Assembly: GCA_921293015.1 (NCBI GenBank)
Contig: OV121087.1
Location: 11,854,501-11,918,500 of the forward strand
Reading direction: 5' to 3'
Length of the DNA: 64,000 nt
Source of the DNA: Phorcus lineatus
Lineage: Eukaryota > Mollusca > Gastropoda > Trochida > Trochidae
In this document: one piece after another, positions 36,473 through 50,130 of the stretch
Layout of the letters: each line of letters begins with the position of its first letter
Numbering within the stretch: the first letter of the stretch is position 1
The notes under the pieces: model-generated
The model's input: the letters and a program-made list of their open reading frames with translations, nothing else
What the model was told of the DNA's origin: nothing
Databases searched by the model: none
Position numbers and translations under genes: made by a program

Positions 36473-37859
36473 TTCCTTTAATACACTTAATCATGTCAGT
36501 CAATAGTCAAACAGTCTATCTAATAAAAGTACACGTAATGTTATATGATTGATAAATGTTTACTTGATTAAATTCGTTTATGACAACTGACATAGATGAA
36601 ATGACATTTGACATTTAATCAAAGTTTGCCCAACGTTGAACAAGGCATATCATAAGTTCGTTATAGCAAACTCTATATAACCATGTCGAAAATTTTAAGA
36701 ATTGTTAAAAAACATAATTGAAAGTTTTGCCAACCACAAAGTATGTGCAATGAAAATAATTTCATATGACTACGTGCCTCCATTATTTGATCTAAACAAA
36801 TTAATTTTAAGGTTATCGTAGTGAATTACTTTGAATAAATAATACACACATTTGTATCTGTATGTAAATGAATTTCAAAAATTATAATTTTAGAATCTTA
36901 GAATTGTGCAACCATTTAAAAAAGAACGAATCCCTTCCAATATGATTAAATATGACAAATTGTTTATTGTCTTGCTGAGAAATGGTGACTACTTAAAAAT
37001 TGTAATACGTGGTAGTATGATGAAAGGATATCCACACATCATTACATAGAAATTTGCAAAAGAGTAAGCAAACAACTGATAAATGATTTCTCTATGTCCC
37101 AATATTTCTACGCGAGACAACTTAACAGAAAGGCTTTTTATATCAAATGCATATCGAATGATTATATCATATTTATTTACGTGATTTCGAATTGACCTTT
37201 TTAGATATATTTCCTGCAGTGATGTATTGTAATATAAATGAATATATTTGCATTTCTAAAACTCTTAACAATGTGCATTAATTGCCGCTCTTACCGAAAT
37301 TGTCACTCATATCGCTTTTGACTTTTGACTGGGCTTATCATTCAAAAAAGTTGCTTGAGTAGTAGTAGGTAGGTAGTCCATTTATTTAGTTTTATCTAAA
37401 GATGGCAATTTTAGAGCATGTTGCTGGTACATGACAACTCAATCCTGTATCTAAAATTATATATTACAAGCACAAGACAGACATAATGTAATCGTTTTCA
37501 AATTCTTTGCGTATTGACATACAATTGCGGCATAACAATAGCTTATGGTGTTAAATCAATGTGTTAGGAGATTTAGGAGGTAGAAAGCCCTGATTGGAAG
37601 AACATGCAACACCATGGCACAATGCTTTCACACTGGCACTATCTACTCAAGCGGGATGTATCAACTACTTACAATACGTTCGCTGATATGTTTGAAGGTG
37701 GCAGTTTTGTTCAATCAAGTGAGCTCAGTGTGGTAATATCGAGTCGCCAGCTGTGATTAAGTATCTGCATAAAAAGGATCTAACAACCGAAAGCCATTTA
37801 AGTTGATGTGTTGAGCCATTATTGTGTTTCTTCATATGCTAAATTGTTGCCATATCATC

Positions 37860-38060
37860 AATCCATGACTGTGGGATTCCAGTATCTTGAGCGCCAAACT
37901 TTCTCACTTAAATACCTTACATGGACCTCTGCCTGTTGCCTTCTCTAAAGAAATTCCAGACAGAAAGCATTTCTGGTCCGACGATAACGTAATTGCTTCT
38001 GTGAAACAGTTTCTACTCACCCAAGACAGACCTAACACAGACATAAAACGAAATAAATTC
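37860..38060 (+). pseudogene. Possible mariner-like transposase fossil
   Basis: One plus frame gives PYMDLCLLPSLKKFQ. After a frameshift another gives FWSDDNVIASVKQFLLTQ. The order resembles the 'D...LFPxLK...F.sDddVi.aV..fL..q' tail of mariner-type transposases. There is no helix-turn-helix, no terminus and no catalytic Asp pair, so this is weak. Confidence 0.3.
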
Positions 38061-41000
38061 AGAAGTGTTTCGCACTGAAGGGGGTCTAAGTTGAACAGAA
38101 AATTTATCCTATTGTCTTTCATTCTGTGATGGCAGTACCTATCAACAATCCCGTGTGAGAGAATATTTAATTTCTGTCTCAAAGAAGTGTACAAACAATA
38201 GAGCTGGCGTTATTTTTTATTTTCCTCAATAATTATTTTTTCTCACACCATAATGTCTCTCCATTTAATTTACTACATGTATTGTAATAAATATGTTTAA
38301 AATGATGGCATCAGGGCTCTGAATTATGTTGATGAAAAGCAACTGATGTTTTTCAACGGTAAACTGAACAGTAGAATGTATCTTATATGCATTGGACATT
38401 TCAGCTTAACCACCAGAAGAGCTTATTGAAATAAATAATTGACTTAAGAGCACAAGGTATTCTTACCAATATAGCCGTTTCCTAGTTAGAAACTTCATTC
38501 TCTTTGGGAAATGTAGCTGTCAAAATAAGTCACCCGAGAGGATAGGCATGAAACAAAAACAAATATCTGACTTCGACTTAAATAATGAAATGTCTGTTTT
38601 CTTATGCTATTTTTCGGAAGTGTACTTTTTATACATACATACAGATTTTCCTTCTTTTTGAAAACTTTGGATCAAGTTTGAGGGGTCACAGAGAAACTTT
38701 AAAACGTCACATAGCGTTAACTTATAATAGTTTTTGAAAAAGCAATGTGATTACTTCGTATTTTAAAACCCAATTGAAGCCTGAATCGTAACAAAAAAAT
38801 CAAGTCGTTTTTAAACTTGAAAATACAAACCAAAAAGTACGTTTCTTATACTAGGTTCGTTATGTAAATGAGCTGTACTTTCACAATAATTGTGGAAATA
38901 ATAAACAATTTTGTGTAATATTTATTTAGCGATTTTCCTTTGCTAGTTATACAGTATGTGATATATAAACTACATGGAATAATTCTTACATTTACATTTC
39001 ATCATTTGTCTCAAGTGTTATGAGCTCGTTATAATTACTCTTCTTATGAGCTCATTCATGTTTTTATTTTTCATTGCATACATGTAGTGTGATGTCAATG
39101 AACTTGCAAAAGCATCTGCACCTGTAAACAATGTGAATGGCTGTTTTCACCTCATCGCTGATTTTGACGTCAGATATCCTATGTCTCTGAATGTGTATGT
39201 AACATTTTACATGATGCATTCTCAAAAGCAAACTGGCAAGAATTACTTTTTCTATAACTGTAAGAATAATGCTGACGCCTTCCGTTGTTTTGTTCAGAGA
39301 TCTTTGCGGAGTCGTTGTGTGGCGGTATGAGTGTAGATGAGGCCACGGCGGTTACTGAACACTTCATCCCGATTGTTACACAGTCTGTCTAGATCGTTCT
39401 GGCGGATGCTGTGACATCATGAACGTTATCAATGTCAAAGACTTTCGGCGAGACGTATCCTTGTTTTCTGTTGATGTCAAGATCTTCTGTGCACAGAATA
39501 AAGGTAAAATAATTGCCTTAAACTTAACAACAAAAATCTTAATTGATAAAAGGTCCTAAACAACGGGTGTCAAGTTATTATTTTTTCTCAGTATAGAATT
39601 AAACAAAAATAAACTGATCGTTTCATAACACTGACACACGTTTCATGATAGTATTCTTGCGTGTCTTGCTAAGAAATAGATCAGCGTGGAAAAACTTTAA
39701 CAAACATAATACTTTGTTACAAAGTTTTAAAAACAATATTCCAAAATTGAGTAATGATAATCCAAAGTTTGTTTTCGCAAAGTTGTTTGAAAGAAAATAC
39801 TCATTTTACTTTTTATATTTTGGTTATAATGACAGTTTCAGGGTAGTGTATGGGATCTGTTTTGTAAGCGAGACGTATGTCTGTCTGTAGACACTTTTTG
39901 TATCAAAACATGTGCACTCTGCCACAAGCAAAGTGTGTTTATATAAGAAACATGTTAAAAGAACAGTGATACATATTACAAATACAGAATAAATTTTCTT
40001 TTTAAGATGATATCATTTTTTAGAAATTGGACTCCTTCTACAAACTCATTGTATAACGTGACAGTGGCTTTAATGAAAAATAGAGTGCGTACCAAACGTT
40101 TGAAAAATACTACAGGGAAGATAGGTTGATAGTCATGAAAACGATTGCCTGCAGGAAAATAATCTTGTTTGTGAGATGTGATTGAGAAATTGACATGAGA
40201 TAAAGCAGTGTATCATCTATCATATATCTTTGTCCAAATCAATACATCTTCCTTTACATTTTGTGACTGGCTTTGAATAGTTTGTTCCACAACGCATTTC
40301 CAATGATCGTTTTTCCTTTAGAATTTTAAGATTTTATGGTCTACACAAATAAGACAATTCGAATTGCAAAGGCATGCCTTGGTATTTTAAGACTTTTTTC
40401 CTTTTCAAGTTTACATACATTTTTACAGATTTATCATGTGAAATTAGCTGTCCAAATAGATGCATTCACAATAGCTCTGTCTTATAAAAATCAATATGAA
40501 AAAAATTCTGGAAAAAAAAGTTCTGACAGTTGTGGGCTGTAAAAATATATGTGCAGTATTTTAAATACAGGAGGATACATTGTCGTATATTATATACAGC
40601 AATAATAGGACGTTTGCATTTACTTTAGCCAGAAAATATTAGGTTTTTATTTGTTTTGTAATGACGCTGTCACAGTAGAGTGTGGGTACTAATACACAAC
40701 CGAGACATAATCTATAGAAGAGAGAAATTTACACAGGTTTTTTTCTTTAATTACAACACAAATTGTAACCCCAGAAATGCTTCATGGCAATGATTTGTGT
40801 TTATAACATCTTGTCAAACAGACACACCCCTCAATTGGACTCCGCCAGATGGTTTGTGTCACTGTCATCTGTAAGGCGTCAATTAAGTCTTTATTCAGAA
40901 ATTCCACCCAAAAACGATGATGTTTCATTCCGTTCTCAAACATTTTTATTCTTTAAAACTGATTTCAACCAATTTCTTCCCTTCAGTAGTGTTATTGTTT

Positions 41001-42775
41001 TCGTTTTTATTGTTATGGAACATGGTTTAATGAATAAGAATAAATCTCATTTCATACATCCCACAATGTTTAGGTTATCTGTCGTGTTTAAATGTTACAT
41101 ATGCCAATTTTCATATTCTTTACCAGTTTATATTGACAGTTACTGTGTTATTTCCTTTTATCAAAAAAAACCAATCAAGACGAAAATGGTAAAAGTTTGA
41201 TAATTGAAACTAATAATATCCTTTTTGTTTTAACCTATAAAGGTTTAGTACCTATACAAAGAGGTATATTACAAGAGTGTCAATTTCACAGATGCAAACA
41301 TGGTAAAGTTTTATAATTTCTGAATGGTAAGAAATTGCAAATCAAACTAAAAAATAATAACATTTATGGTAAAATCAAATTGAGATAAATAAACGAAAAG
41401 GTAACTGAATTTTTTTGTGTAATGACTATTGAAATAAAAGATTTCATAAGTTACTTAAAATCGCATCTCTTAGTGTAATGTTGTTATGTTGTTAGCTCTA
41501 AATGTAATATTATGCAACAATCTACCCATTCATCTATAACATTCGTATGCATCTACTTTTACATTAATTTATACCTTTTTGAATGTTAATCGTTCATTAA
41601 TTTCGACAATGATTAACTGTTTGCAATTCTTTTGCATACAGTTAACTTATTTCTATTTTGCTACTGGCAAATTATTGATACTTTGTCTGAATATTATTGA
41701 TAAATTTCACTTTATACATTTTATCATATATGACTTGCAAATACAGGAAAGCTGTTGATATATAGAAGGAATTACACAGCTGTATAATGCGAGCAGGTAT
41801 GGGTCTGAAGTATCCACCTTGATATCCATTTTTCATTAAAATTGTGGTATATCCACATTTCCAATGTTACATATATTTCATGTTCCGTAATTTGATGGAA
41901 CAGAATATGATACATAAACATAAAACATGGACAATGATGATCTATTATTTCACATCTTTATGAGGACTAATTGAAACTAAGCTTGGTGAATATTCTGTAT
42001 ATAAACCTCGGATATGCGAATTATAGGATTTAAACTAATTACAGTGGTGAACGCTTATGATTGTCAAATATTGCTCTTGCATATACAAATTTGTATGAAA
42101 GGTGTTCAAATCTGTTTAATCACTACGTAATACACTAATTTTGTCTTGTTGACATACAAATCTATTTTTAATAAAAAAAATAATTCAAGTCTTAATGACG
42201 AATCAAGACGTTGCTGCACTGGGCTAATAACAATCTCAAATTAGCAGACAGAAATTGTACACATTTAGGTTATACCTAACGGGCACAATCAAATTATGAT
42301 AGTCAAGTAATTAGGACTTTTATGATTAAGTCAAGAAAATTTACTGCTTAAGATGCGAAAGCCGTCTGTTGACCTACATTGTAGTTACTTCAATAATTAC
42401 CACGCAGGAAACATAAACGCGGCTGGACATTCGATCTTTTCTTCGTCTCCTATGTCTCTCTTTCTTTTTATATTTTGTCCTTAACCGATAGTACATTTTC
42501 ACACGCAATCAGGGTTTTCTTTCAAATAGACATTACCACTAAGACATCAGATTTGATAATTTTTGTCATCATAAACTTTTACAAAATCATTTTTTATCCT
42601 AAACAAATTGTTCATTTGCAGTTACCTTGTACTGGACCTTTAATTAGTACCAAAATGTGTTTACTCAGATTCCGTTCAAATTGTTTGGATCGTCTATTAC
42701 TGTATACATTTCCTGAAGATGTGAATCTGTCATCTACTGTTTTTGTAAGGTTGGGAATAGATATGATTTAAGGTG

Positions 42776-43020
42776 AGGTGAGGTTGCCTGGGTTGAGCGC
42801 CGTTTTCAAGGGTATTTCATTTACATCACGGCTGCTAGTTTTGCAGGAAGAAAGCCATCAATGCTATTGTTGTTATGAATTGTGGTGAAACCTGCGAGCA
42901 ACGGCTTGAAGTAGTACCATGAGTGGTACAGCTCTGAAATTAAAACCTCAATTCAATTCAAATTGAACTCAAACCTTACTGCAGACTAGGTTTCAGAGCC
43001 CTGGCCGGATTTGGACCCTG
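42776..43020 (+). repeat. SINE-like element, copy 1
   Basis: It starts with GGTGAGGTGAGGTTG and contains CACGGCTGCTAGT, TGCAGGAAGAAAGCC and GTGGTGAAACCTGC. Related copies are 44,890-45,035 (+) and 51,268-51,540 (-). It sits at the right border of the A block. There is no open frame. The family is not identified, and no convincing tRNA-type B box is visible. Confidence 0.5.
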
Positions 43021-43447
43021 GAATGCGCTGCCCACTGTCTTTTGAACTTTTTAAACGACGTCGCTGTTTGCACAACTAACTTTGATTGCAACCAATCAGC
43101 CTTTTATATTTCTAGACCGAGAAACGTTCGCATGATGACAGTGATTGTATAAGAATTTATGACGCAGCTACCTCTGTTGGGAGAGAATGACTTTGTAGAG
43201 GACGTGGAAAGAAATTTGTAGTTCAATCGTCAACCTCTGTAAAGAAAATTTAAAGAGGGTGTCTGTGGAAGTCATAATGTGAAAAATAACAATCCTTTAA
43301 ATCTGCGACTTGATACTTCAGTGTACGTAAAACAGGGCAAATAAGTATATCCGCAAGAGAAGATTTTGCCCAGGTTATTTGTTTCAAGACAATATGAATA
43401 AGTTGATAGTTTCCACGGCAGTTTATAATACAATTTGTTGCATCCAT
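43021..43447. other. Weakly repeated, no recognised feature
   Basis: Short overlapping minus-strand frames at 43,250-43,454 have no motif. Confidence 0.35.
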
Positions 43448-43625
43448 TATTCACACATAAAATTAGCTATACAAGAGGAAGTCAAGGAACTAATTAAGGT
43501 AATTATATCATTACCCTTACACATTATGGAATGTGTGACCTTTAGAAGATGTGAACCATGAGAACAAAGAGAGATTTCTTACACTTTTGAGTTCATTTGA
43601 CAACTTTAAGGAGCGATCAAAGAAC
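43448..43625 (+). repeat. Dispersed repeat shared with 20.8 kb
   Basis: Same-orientation copy of 20,800-20,990. The small open frame across it (43,379-43,561) is not preserved in the other copy. Confidence 0.5.
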
Positions 43626-44225
43626 CAGAGTTCTAACCTAGATATAACTTAGACCTTGGGTAATCCATTATTTTTGCTTTGAATATTTGAAATTTAGAGA
43701 AATGGCATTTTCTTTTATGGTGTATTGGTATTTTGAACTTGTTTGTCCGTTTTAAGGAATTGAACAAAAGGGGATATCGTCTTTAAAGTAATATTATTTC
43801 TTTTCTACAGGTACGCAAATGCCTAGGTTTTTTTCAAAGCAACCAACAGAATAGGCCAATCAGGATTTACGTTTACAATAAAAAGTCTTACCTTACTTTG
43901 TCGAATTGAAAGACCATCTAAAGAAAGTGTCATCAAGATTTACATAAGTCTTCATTTTAAGTTTAAATTCTGTAACATGAAAAGGCTATGTTAATTCGCA
44001 CATAGTATGCCGTTCTAAAAACTAAAACATAAAGTGTGTCAGAACACATACTTACTATATATATGATTATATAATTTTAGAACCACAATGGGCTACTAAA
44101 AGTACCCTACATTGTAAGTTAATGTTTCTTGTATTTACAGTGAACTCTTCCGAATGCCAGAATAATTATACACTTGATACTGAAAACGAGGTCTGAGACT
44201 TTAATGCAGCTCATCAAGCAGGTTG

Positions 44226-44312
44226 TAACGTCCTTTACGTTTTTCTCTACAAGTTCTCGACCTCTTAGAAGCATCCCCACGGGCGGATTTTAAATGTCTG
44301 TGGTAACATCGA
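44226..44312 (+). pseudogene. Exon-like peptide fossil 'LQVLDL', copy 2
   Basis: The plus frame reads RPLRFSLQVLDLLEAS, then a one-base deletion relative to 4,780-4,876 breaks the frame before GGCGGATTT. It is the most damaged of the three copies. Confidence 0.3.
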
Positions 44313-44889
44313 GAATCAACAATCAAGAATATAGTTGTGAAGTATATGCGTTCAATTCAAATAACATGTAAGAGTGTCAACAAAATTTATTACCTACTTT
44401 ATCTAAGATCTGATACTCAAAATAAAAGCATTTAAATAATTATGATCAATAAACCTGACTTTTATTACTAGATAAATTTAACATCATAAAAAAATGCTGA
44501 CTTTGTGATTTTTATGCAGTTTTAATAGGTCAGAGTACTTATTCAGCTCATATAAATCCAATCATTCTCTTTATTCATTATGGCGGAATGTCTTAACAAA
44601 GTCGGGCAATGGTTTTACTTTAGATGTGAATCAATGTTTCAGTGTTAGATGTTTAAAAAGTGTTATTTTTCTCAATCATAACAATAAATACTATCCACAG
44701 TAAGTGGAAAATGAATGAGGAAATGGCCTTCGATGCCTTAGACTCATTATAGTGAATAATACCGAAGCTGTAGTCAATTGAGATTATTGCCCTAGAGTCA
44801 TTGCTGTCCTTGAACTCTTATCATCGAAAAATATCACTGCACTATCACGTGACCCCTTTAGAGTTTAACAAGAGTAATTCAGTTATATG

Positions 44890-45035
44890 ACGGTTGGTAG
44901 TATTATTGCAGGGAGAAAGCCCGAAACACCATCGTGGGCATTAAGGTGAAACCTGCAAGCGAACAATTGGTGGTACTGCTCTGAAATCCAGTCTAGCATT
45001 GCACCCAAACCTTACTGCCTGTAGAAAAGTTCACA
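44890..45035 (+). repeat. SINE-like element, copy 2
   Basis: It matches the central and 3' part of the 42,776 and 51,268 copies: TATTGCAGGGAGAAAGCC, GGTGAAACCTGCAAGC, and AGCATTGCACCCAAACCTTACTGC. Confidence 0.5.
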
Positions 45036-46560
45036 ACTGGAGACAAAATTGCCGAACCATCTCATTAAACAGCTACAACCATATATGTGTAAATAGTGCT
45101 TAGTTTAGACCTACTTCACTGTGTGCTGGTATCGATGGTTTATTTACTTATTTCACTTCAAGGTAAATTTGAGAAAAAAAATCTAATATATTGGTGTTTC
45201 GTTTTTTAACATCTATTTTAAATACACTTCATTTTCCAAGGGCATTGTCACAACACGACATAAGCTTGGCTTTATATAATCATGTTATACAAACATAATG
45301 TTTGAATTTAGTAGACAGTAAATATCCTAGGTTTACATAACCATATCTCGTATATTAAGATAAACGTGTTTGTCTTTCGAAATCTTTTAACATGACCTTA
45401 GATAGCACCTTGTTGACTTTTTCCCGTGTCAGCTCTAGCAAGATATAGGAGAATTATATCCTCAGACATTACATTGTAAATTTTGATATCAATATTGATA
45501 ACAGTGACCACAAAACACTTAGGCAATTTCGATGGCAAGTTTGATGGGAAGCAATGGACTTTTATGATGTAGTCAGAGAGCTAAGAGTTCCAAACAGTAT
45601 TCATCACTGTTTACAAACTCTGTTGACCTTTTACCAAAGCTTCTAAGGTAACCCTTGTAATGAATCGTGTTCAATACAAAAGGAGGCTATGTAATGAACC
45701 AGGACAATAACAAAACAATTGAGGACTAAGCCTGCCAATTATCTTAATGATTTAACAGTAATAAGTTGATAATGGATTATCATACTTTTGATTAATGGAT
45801 GACCTTCTTCCATCAAAGTTAAAAGGTATATTCAATTACAGAAAATATGGTTAATTGTTTGAGGAAACTTGTGTTTGACATTTATATGGAAAGTTTAGTA
45901 ACAGCATAAAATTTGAATGAGATTTCCAATAGTTCCCTCAGTAGGGTCGAAGTAGTGCAGGTTGGTAACTTAAAGCTTAAGGAATATATGTAAATAATCT
46001 TGAATTATAGTTTTTTATGAACTTACCATCAATATTGGGTTAGGAAGAATCATCTCGTTCCTAATATTAAAGGCAAAACATATTTGAGATAAATGATCTC
46101 TTATTGCAGCATATAAACACCATCAACGAACCTGAAACGATTCTGTCACAATGTCAAATCTATCTCTATAACTCACATTTCAATTGTTCAATAAATCAAT
46201 TCTGATAAATAACTTCAGTTAAAGTTCTGATTAGAAATATAACAGGGACTATATATTACATATACTAGTTTATTATTGATATTGTGCAAGAAGCAGTTAT
46301 TCATGATAATCCCTCGTGTTCATGATAATTATTTGCATGAGCATCTCCAACAGACAGATGTGGAAAATAGGGTTACATTATTTTAGGCAATATTCCCGTT
46401 ACATACTTTCAGGACAGAGATCATGGTTTAAAATAATGAGTAAGTAACATTGCAATCATTGATTAGATAATGTTTCCGTGACAAAAAGAACATGAAAATC
46501 AAAATGAAATACAACTATATAGTGAATGCTAGTCAGGTTTCAATACTTATCACATCAGCC
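45036..46560. other. No recognisable feature
   Basis: AT-rich sequence between the A and B blocks, without open frames or obvious repeats. Confidence 0.45.
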
Positions 46561-48839
46561 ATAAATTGTTAGTTTAATCCTACATGCTAAACAAGGAAGA
46601 AGGGCTTGAAACATAACCAAACGGTTCGTTCCTATACTTATATAATTCAATAATAGGATGTCCTGCAGAATGCATTGGACAGTTTCATTGCTTCAGCTCT
46701 TATGACAAAGTACATGAAATTTGACTCATGTTTTTGTTTTGAAAGATCTTTGTCTTGTTGAAGAATTCTTTTACATTGACAGAAGAAGGAAGTCGTCACA
46801 TATTTTATGAAATTTTAATGCAGAAATTATACACTGAATATATTCCAATCTGTAAATATGTTAAATGATTCACTTCAACAAAAACTATACAGTACGTTAT
46901 ATTTTATCACTTGATCAAAACGCTTATCATTTAATACATGTGATGACAGTGATATAATGAGCAGAATCAATTACTACATATATATTCCAATTGTTTTCAT
47001 AATAAATTAGTTTACTTTTACTATCTATCTATTTTCCTTTTTTTCAAAATTTTTAAGTTTAAGTAATCACGAGAACAAAAAACACATAGAAAGACATAAT
47101 TATCTATAAACACAATCTAAGCAACAAGGTTACTCATGCAAATATGGGCAAAAAGGGCAAGCGAATTTGAGGATTGTTTTTCCAACAAAGTAAAATATGA
47201 CTTGGACCTTTATCTTTGGCTCGACAACTGGTCTTTGGTGAACATAAGACAGCACTCCATCTCTGTCGAGCTCTTATCTGTATAATTGATGACTGGTCGT
47301 CTTCAGTCACATAGTAATCAGTATGTAACAGGTTGCTTTTATCATAAAGGCATATCAGTCTGTTTGTTACAAACGTGACAATATTTTTACAACACTTTTG
47401 ATATACATGAATGATATTTGTATACTGTTACCATCGCCTGGCCATAGGCGTGAACAAGGAAATTAGCTAAATGTCAGTATAACATCAGAATAAAATAACA
47501 TATGTATGTAAGAATTCCTTACTTTTATCCATTGAAAATATCACCATAACCGCAACAAATGTCTAGCTTTCCATTGGCGAATATATGTTTTGGAGTGATA
47601 ACAACAAAACTTCTCTTTTATTAATTATGTACATCATAGATACAAATATGTATATATGTTTACTCATCCGAATAACCTAACAATTTGTTATATCAAGGCG
47701 AGATGGACGTGTTGGTTAGCCGCTGGTACAGTCCATACCTTCGTTGTGTCTCATTCTTTTTCGCAAGATTAACATTCTACTGTCTTGAAAACTTGAAAAC
47801 CGTTTTGAATATCATTATTTGAAAAGTTTTTGCTGACTTGCAACGCACATGAGTTTCATTTAATGCTACACTACTTGAAACTTTCGTCATAATTGAAACC
47901 AGTGGCATACTTCTGAAATCAGATATATCTGATCTATCTATCTGTCAAGAGGACAATTTTTAAGAGTTTTATGAGGGTAATGACATTAATTGCTTAATAT
48001 CAAATAAAGCAATAAAGTTAGATATAGAGTTTTATGTTTTCGGTAAATCAACCCCGAGACAAAGTTATGCTTTTGTACTTTTGTATAACTAGAAAATTAA
48101 ATGATTGTGATATGCTTGTATACTTTTATAGTTTCTCGTTGCTACGTCGTATTTATCTCATAAAGTGAAAATTGAGATATGAATAACAAAATCAACACAG
48201 GCAATAAACCAAGGCTCACAACATACAACATTTAACTGCTAATAAACATTTTTCAACCAGCATCATCCTCGCAAAAAAACACTATGTATAAGGTTTCCGG
48301 ATATGACACTGCATTAACTGTTTTCGTTTTTATTATCATAACCATTTTCTGTTTGATAATTTTCAACAAATAGATTGACAAAATAATGGTGTCACATATT
48401 TAAAGCAAATGGTTTCCCATTGCAAAAGGTGTTTGCTGTGTCATCTGATGCTATCAGTGCAGTTGATCTATCATCTATGTTTCATTTATAGTGAAATGAA
48501 TTATCTGCTTTTCATTTAGTAATTCCTTTGAACATGTTATTTTAAAAAGCATCTTTAACCTTTCCTTAACTGATAAAATTCTATTAAGGATAGCATACAA
48601 GTAACCATACAATCGTTAATAATAACTTCGTATTTCATGCTATAAGTATAACACAAAAGACATCTTTCAATAAAAATGTCTATTTATGGTAAGCGATGTA
48701 CTTTTGTAATCCAGATGCACCCGATCGATTTGAATTAACCTTACAACCATATAAAAGCATGACAGACAACGTTACAACAAAATTCATTAAGTTTGGATTA
48801 TTTGTGAAAGAATAGCTAACATATGGATTAAAACTTCTT

Positions 48840-48853
48840 TTCTTATTTTTCAG
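48840..48853 (+). promoter_or_regulatory. Splice acceptor of the recombinase exon
   Basis: The run TTCTTTTCTTATTTTTCAG, ending at 48,853, is a strong pyrimidine tract followed by AG. The recombinase frame is open from the next base. Confidence 0.5.
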
Positions 48854-49186
48854 CCCTCAGGTGCAAAGGTCTTTTACCCGAGACCTTTGACCAAACCACG
48901 CCCAGGCCAGTGGTACAGTCTAGCACCTGTTGGAATACACACTATAGCTGCAACAGTTTCAAAAATGGCAGCCGCTGCAGTATAACATGGCTATCGATCA
49001 AATCATTCTTTGAGGGCTACCGTAGCCACACGACTATATCGTCAAAATGTGACTGAGCAATTGCTCAAGGATACAACGGGCCATTCTTCAGACGCAGTGC
49101 ATGCGTACAAAAGAACATTTTAAGAAGAGAAGGAAGCAGTCAGTCGCGTGTTCCTGTGCCAAGATCAGGGACCCGTGAAAACTTAA
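48854..49186 (+). pseudogene. Tyrosine recombinase (Crypton/DUF3504-like) C-terminal exon, decayed
   Basis: The frame reads KVFYPRPLTKPRPGQWY, then PVGIHTIAATVSKM, an in-frame TAA at 48,983, then HGYRSNHSLRATVATRLYRQ and NVTEQLLKDTTGHSSDAVHA followed by YKRTF and a second TAA at 49,121. Beyond that, EEKEAVSRV continues in frame. The visible catalytic landmarks of tyrosine recombinases are H-x-x-R (HSLR), the His of TGH and the Tyr of AYKRT. The layout fits the Crypton-derived DUF3504 proteins of animals. Two nonsense codons in one otherwise intact frame indicate recent death, unless a wrong strain or assembly base is involved. No upstream exon was found in the window. Confidence 0.75.
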
Positions 49187-50022
49187 CAGTCCCCACAGAA
49201 TGGAAGGACAACCGCCCATAATGCAATTTCAATATCAGTTGTAAAGTCGACATTCACTAAAATCTAAGTACAAGTAAAATGCTGAATCTCAATATCTTTT
49301 TTTTATCTTTCTAAAAAAAGAGTTACAATTTCAAATAATGGACCAGTACTAAAATCGTTGCATCTCAAAATCATTATTGCTCAAATGCTCTCATGGATAC
49401 AGTAGATTCCTGAATGTTAATGTATGATTGAAACAATACAATGACGTCACTGCTGTATTTCAATCAAGAATATTGAATATAAAATGTTGAACCTGTGTGT
49501 TTTAGCGCTTTGCAATTCAAACGTCAAAGAGAAAAGTTACATAGTAAAAAACAGATTTTCATAACATTGCTTGTAAAATATTTCTGTACTGGATACTTAA
49601 AAACCATTACGTTATGTTAACGCAGTTATAACGCAGAAACTACAACATATGTGTAAGAATATTGAACCCTCAACCACTGATAATGTTACGAGCAGAGAAC
49701 TTGACAATCATTAAAAATAATGGACGTTTTTCAGTTGAAAAAGACTTATTTATAACAAAGTAGAGATAACATTTTTGAAATAAGTATGTCTATTTGCGCT
49801 TCGGAAAAGACCAGACAGCATTAACATCAATTTCAAATCATTGTTCAAATTATTTGCATTGGGAGTTAAAAAGGGTCCTTTGACTAACATTACCGTTCAT
49901 TAAGCATTGCGATTTTCAATGAGGGAAGGTGTATTTTATTTCATGTCAAGATTTACTCTCAAGCATCAAAGTCGAAAGTGAAGAATTATATTGATTTTCA
50001 AACCAAGTTGACCTAGTAGCCC

Positions 50023-50130
50023 CTAGCTTTTATTAATTGGCATGACAACTTTAATCATAATTTTGACCTCAGCGGGCTGTGTACCCATCATTTGGCAGCT
50101 TCTCTCTGCTTCCCGCTCGCAGGAGTCTGT
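50023..50130 (-). pseudogene. Conserved C-terminal peptide fossil, copy 3
   Basis: The 36-codon frame reads SCEREAERSCQMMGTQPAEV and ends VVMPINKS-stop. It is the B counterpart of 30,874-30,981. The TGA stop of A is TAG here at the same position. Confidence 0.4.

Larger units (their letters stand above)
25700..42775 (+). repeat. Segmental duplication, copy A
   Basis: Many blocks align in the same order and orientation with copy B. Examples are 25,700-25,900 with 46,570-46,730; 28,830-29,080 with 47,880-48,110; 29,190-29,300 with 48,380-48,490; 30,840-31,140 with 49,985-50,290; 36,390-36,700 with 50,660-50,990; 38,930-39,260 with 51,840-52,200; 39,700-40,300 with 52,660-53,300; 40,750-40,920 with 53,755-53,915; and 42,230-42,770 with 57,435-57,990. 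By eye most blocks are roughly 70-85% alike. No long frame is kept open in both copies, so the shared sequence is largely non-coding. A alone carries a mariner, a Tc1, a palindrome and a LINE tail. Confidence 0.8.

Noticed and set aside
40784..41200. 138-codon plus-strand open frame in copy A
   Set aside because: The B counterpart (53,795-53,990) starts similarly but soon diverges in frame and stops early. There is no recognised domain.
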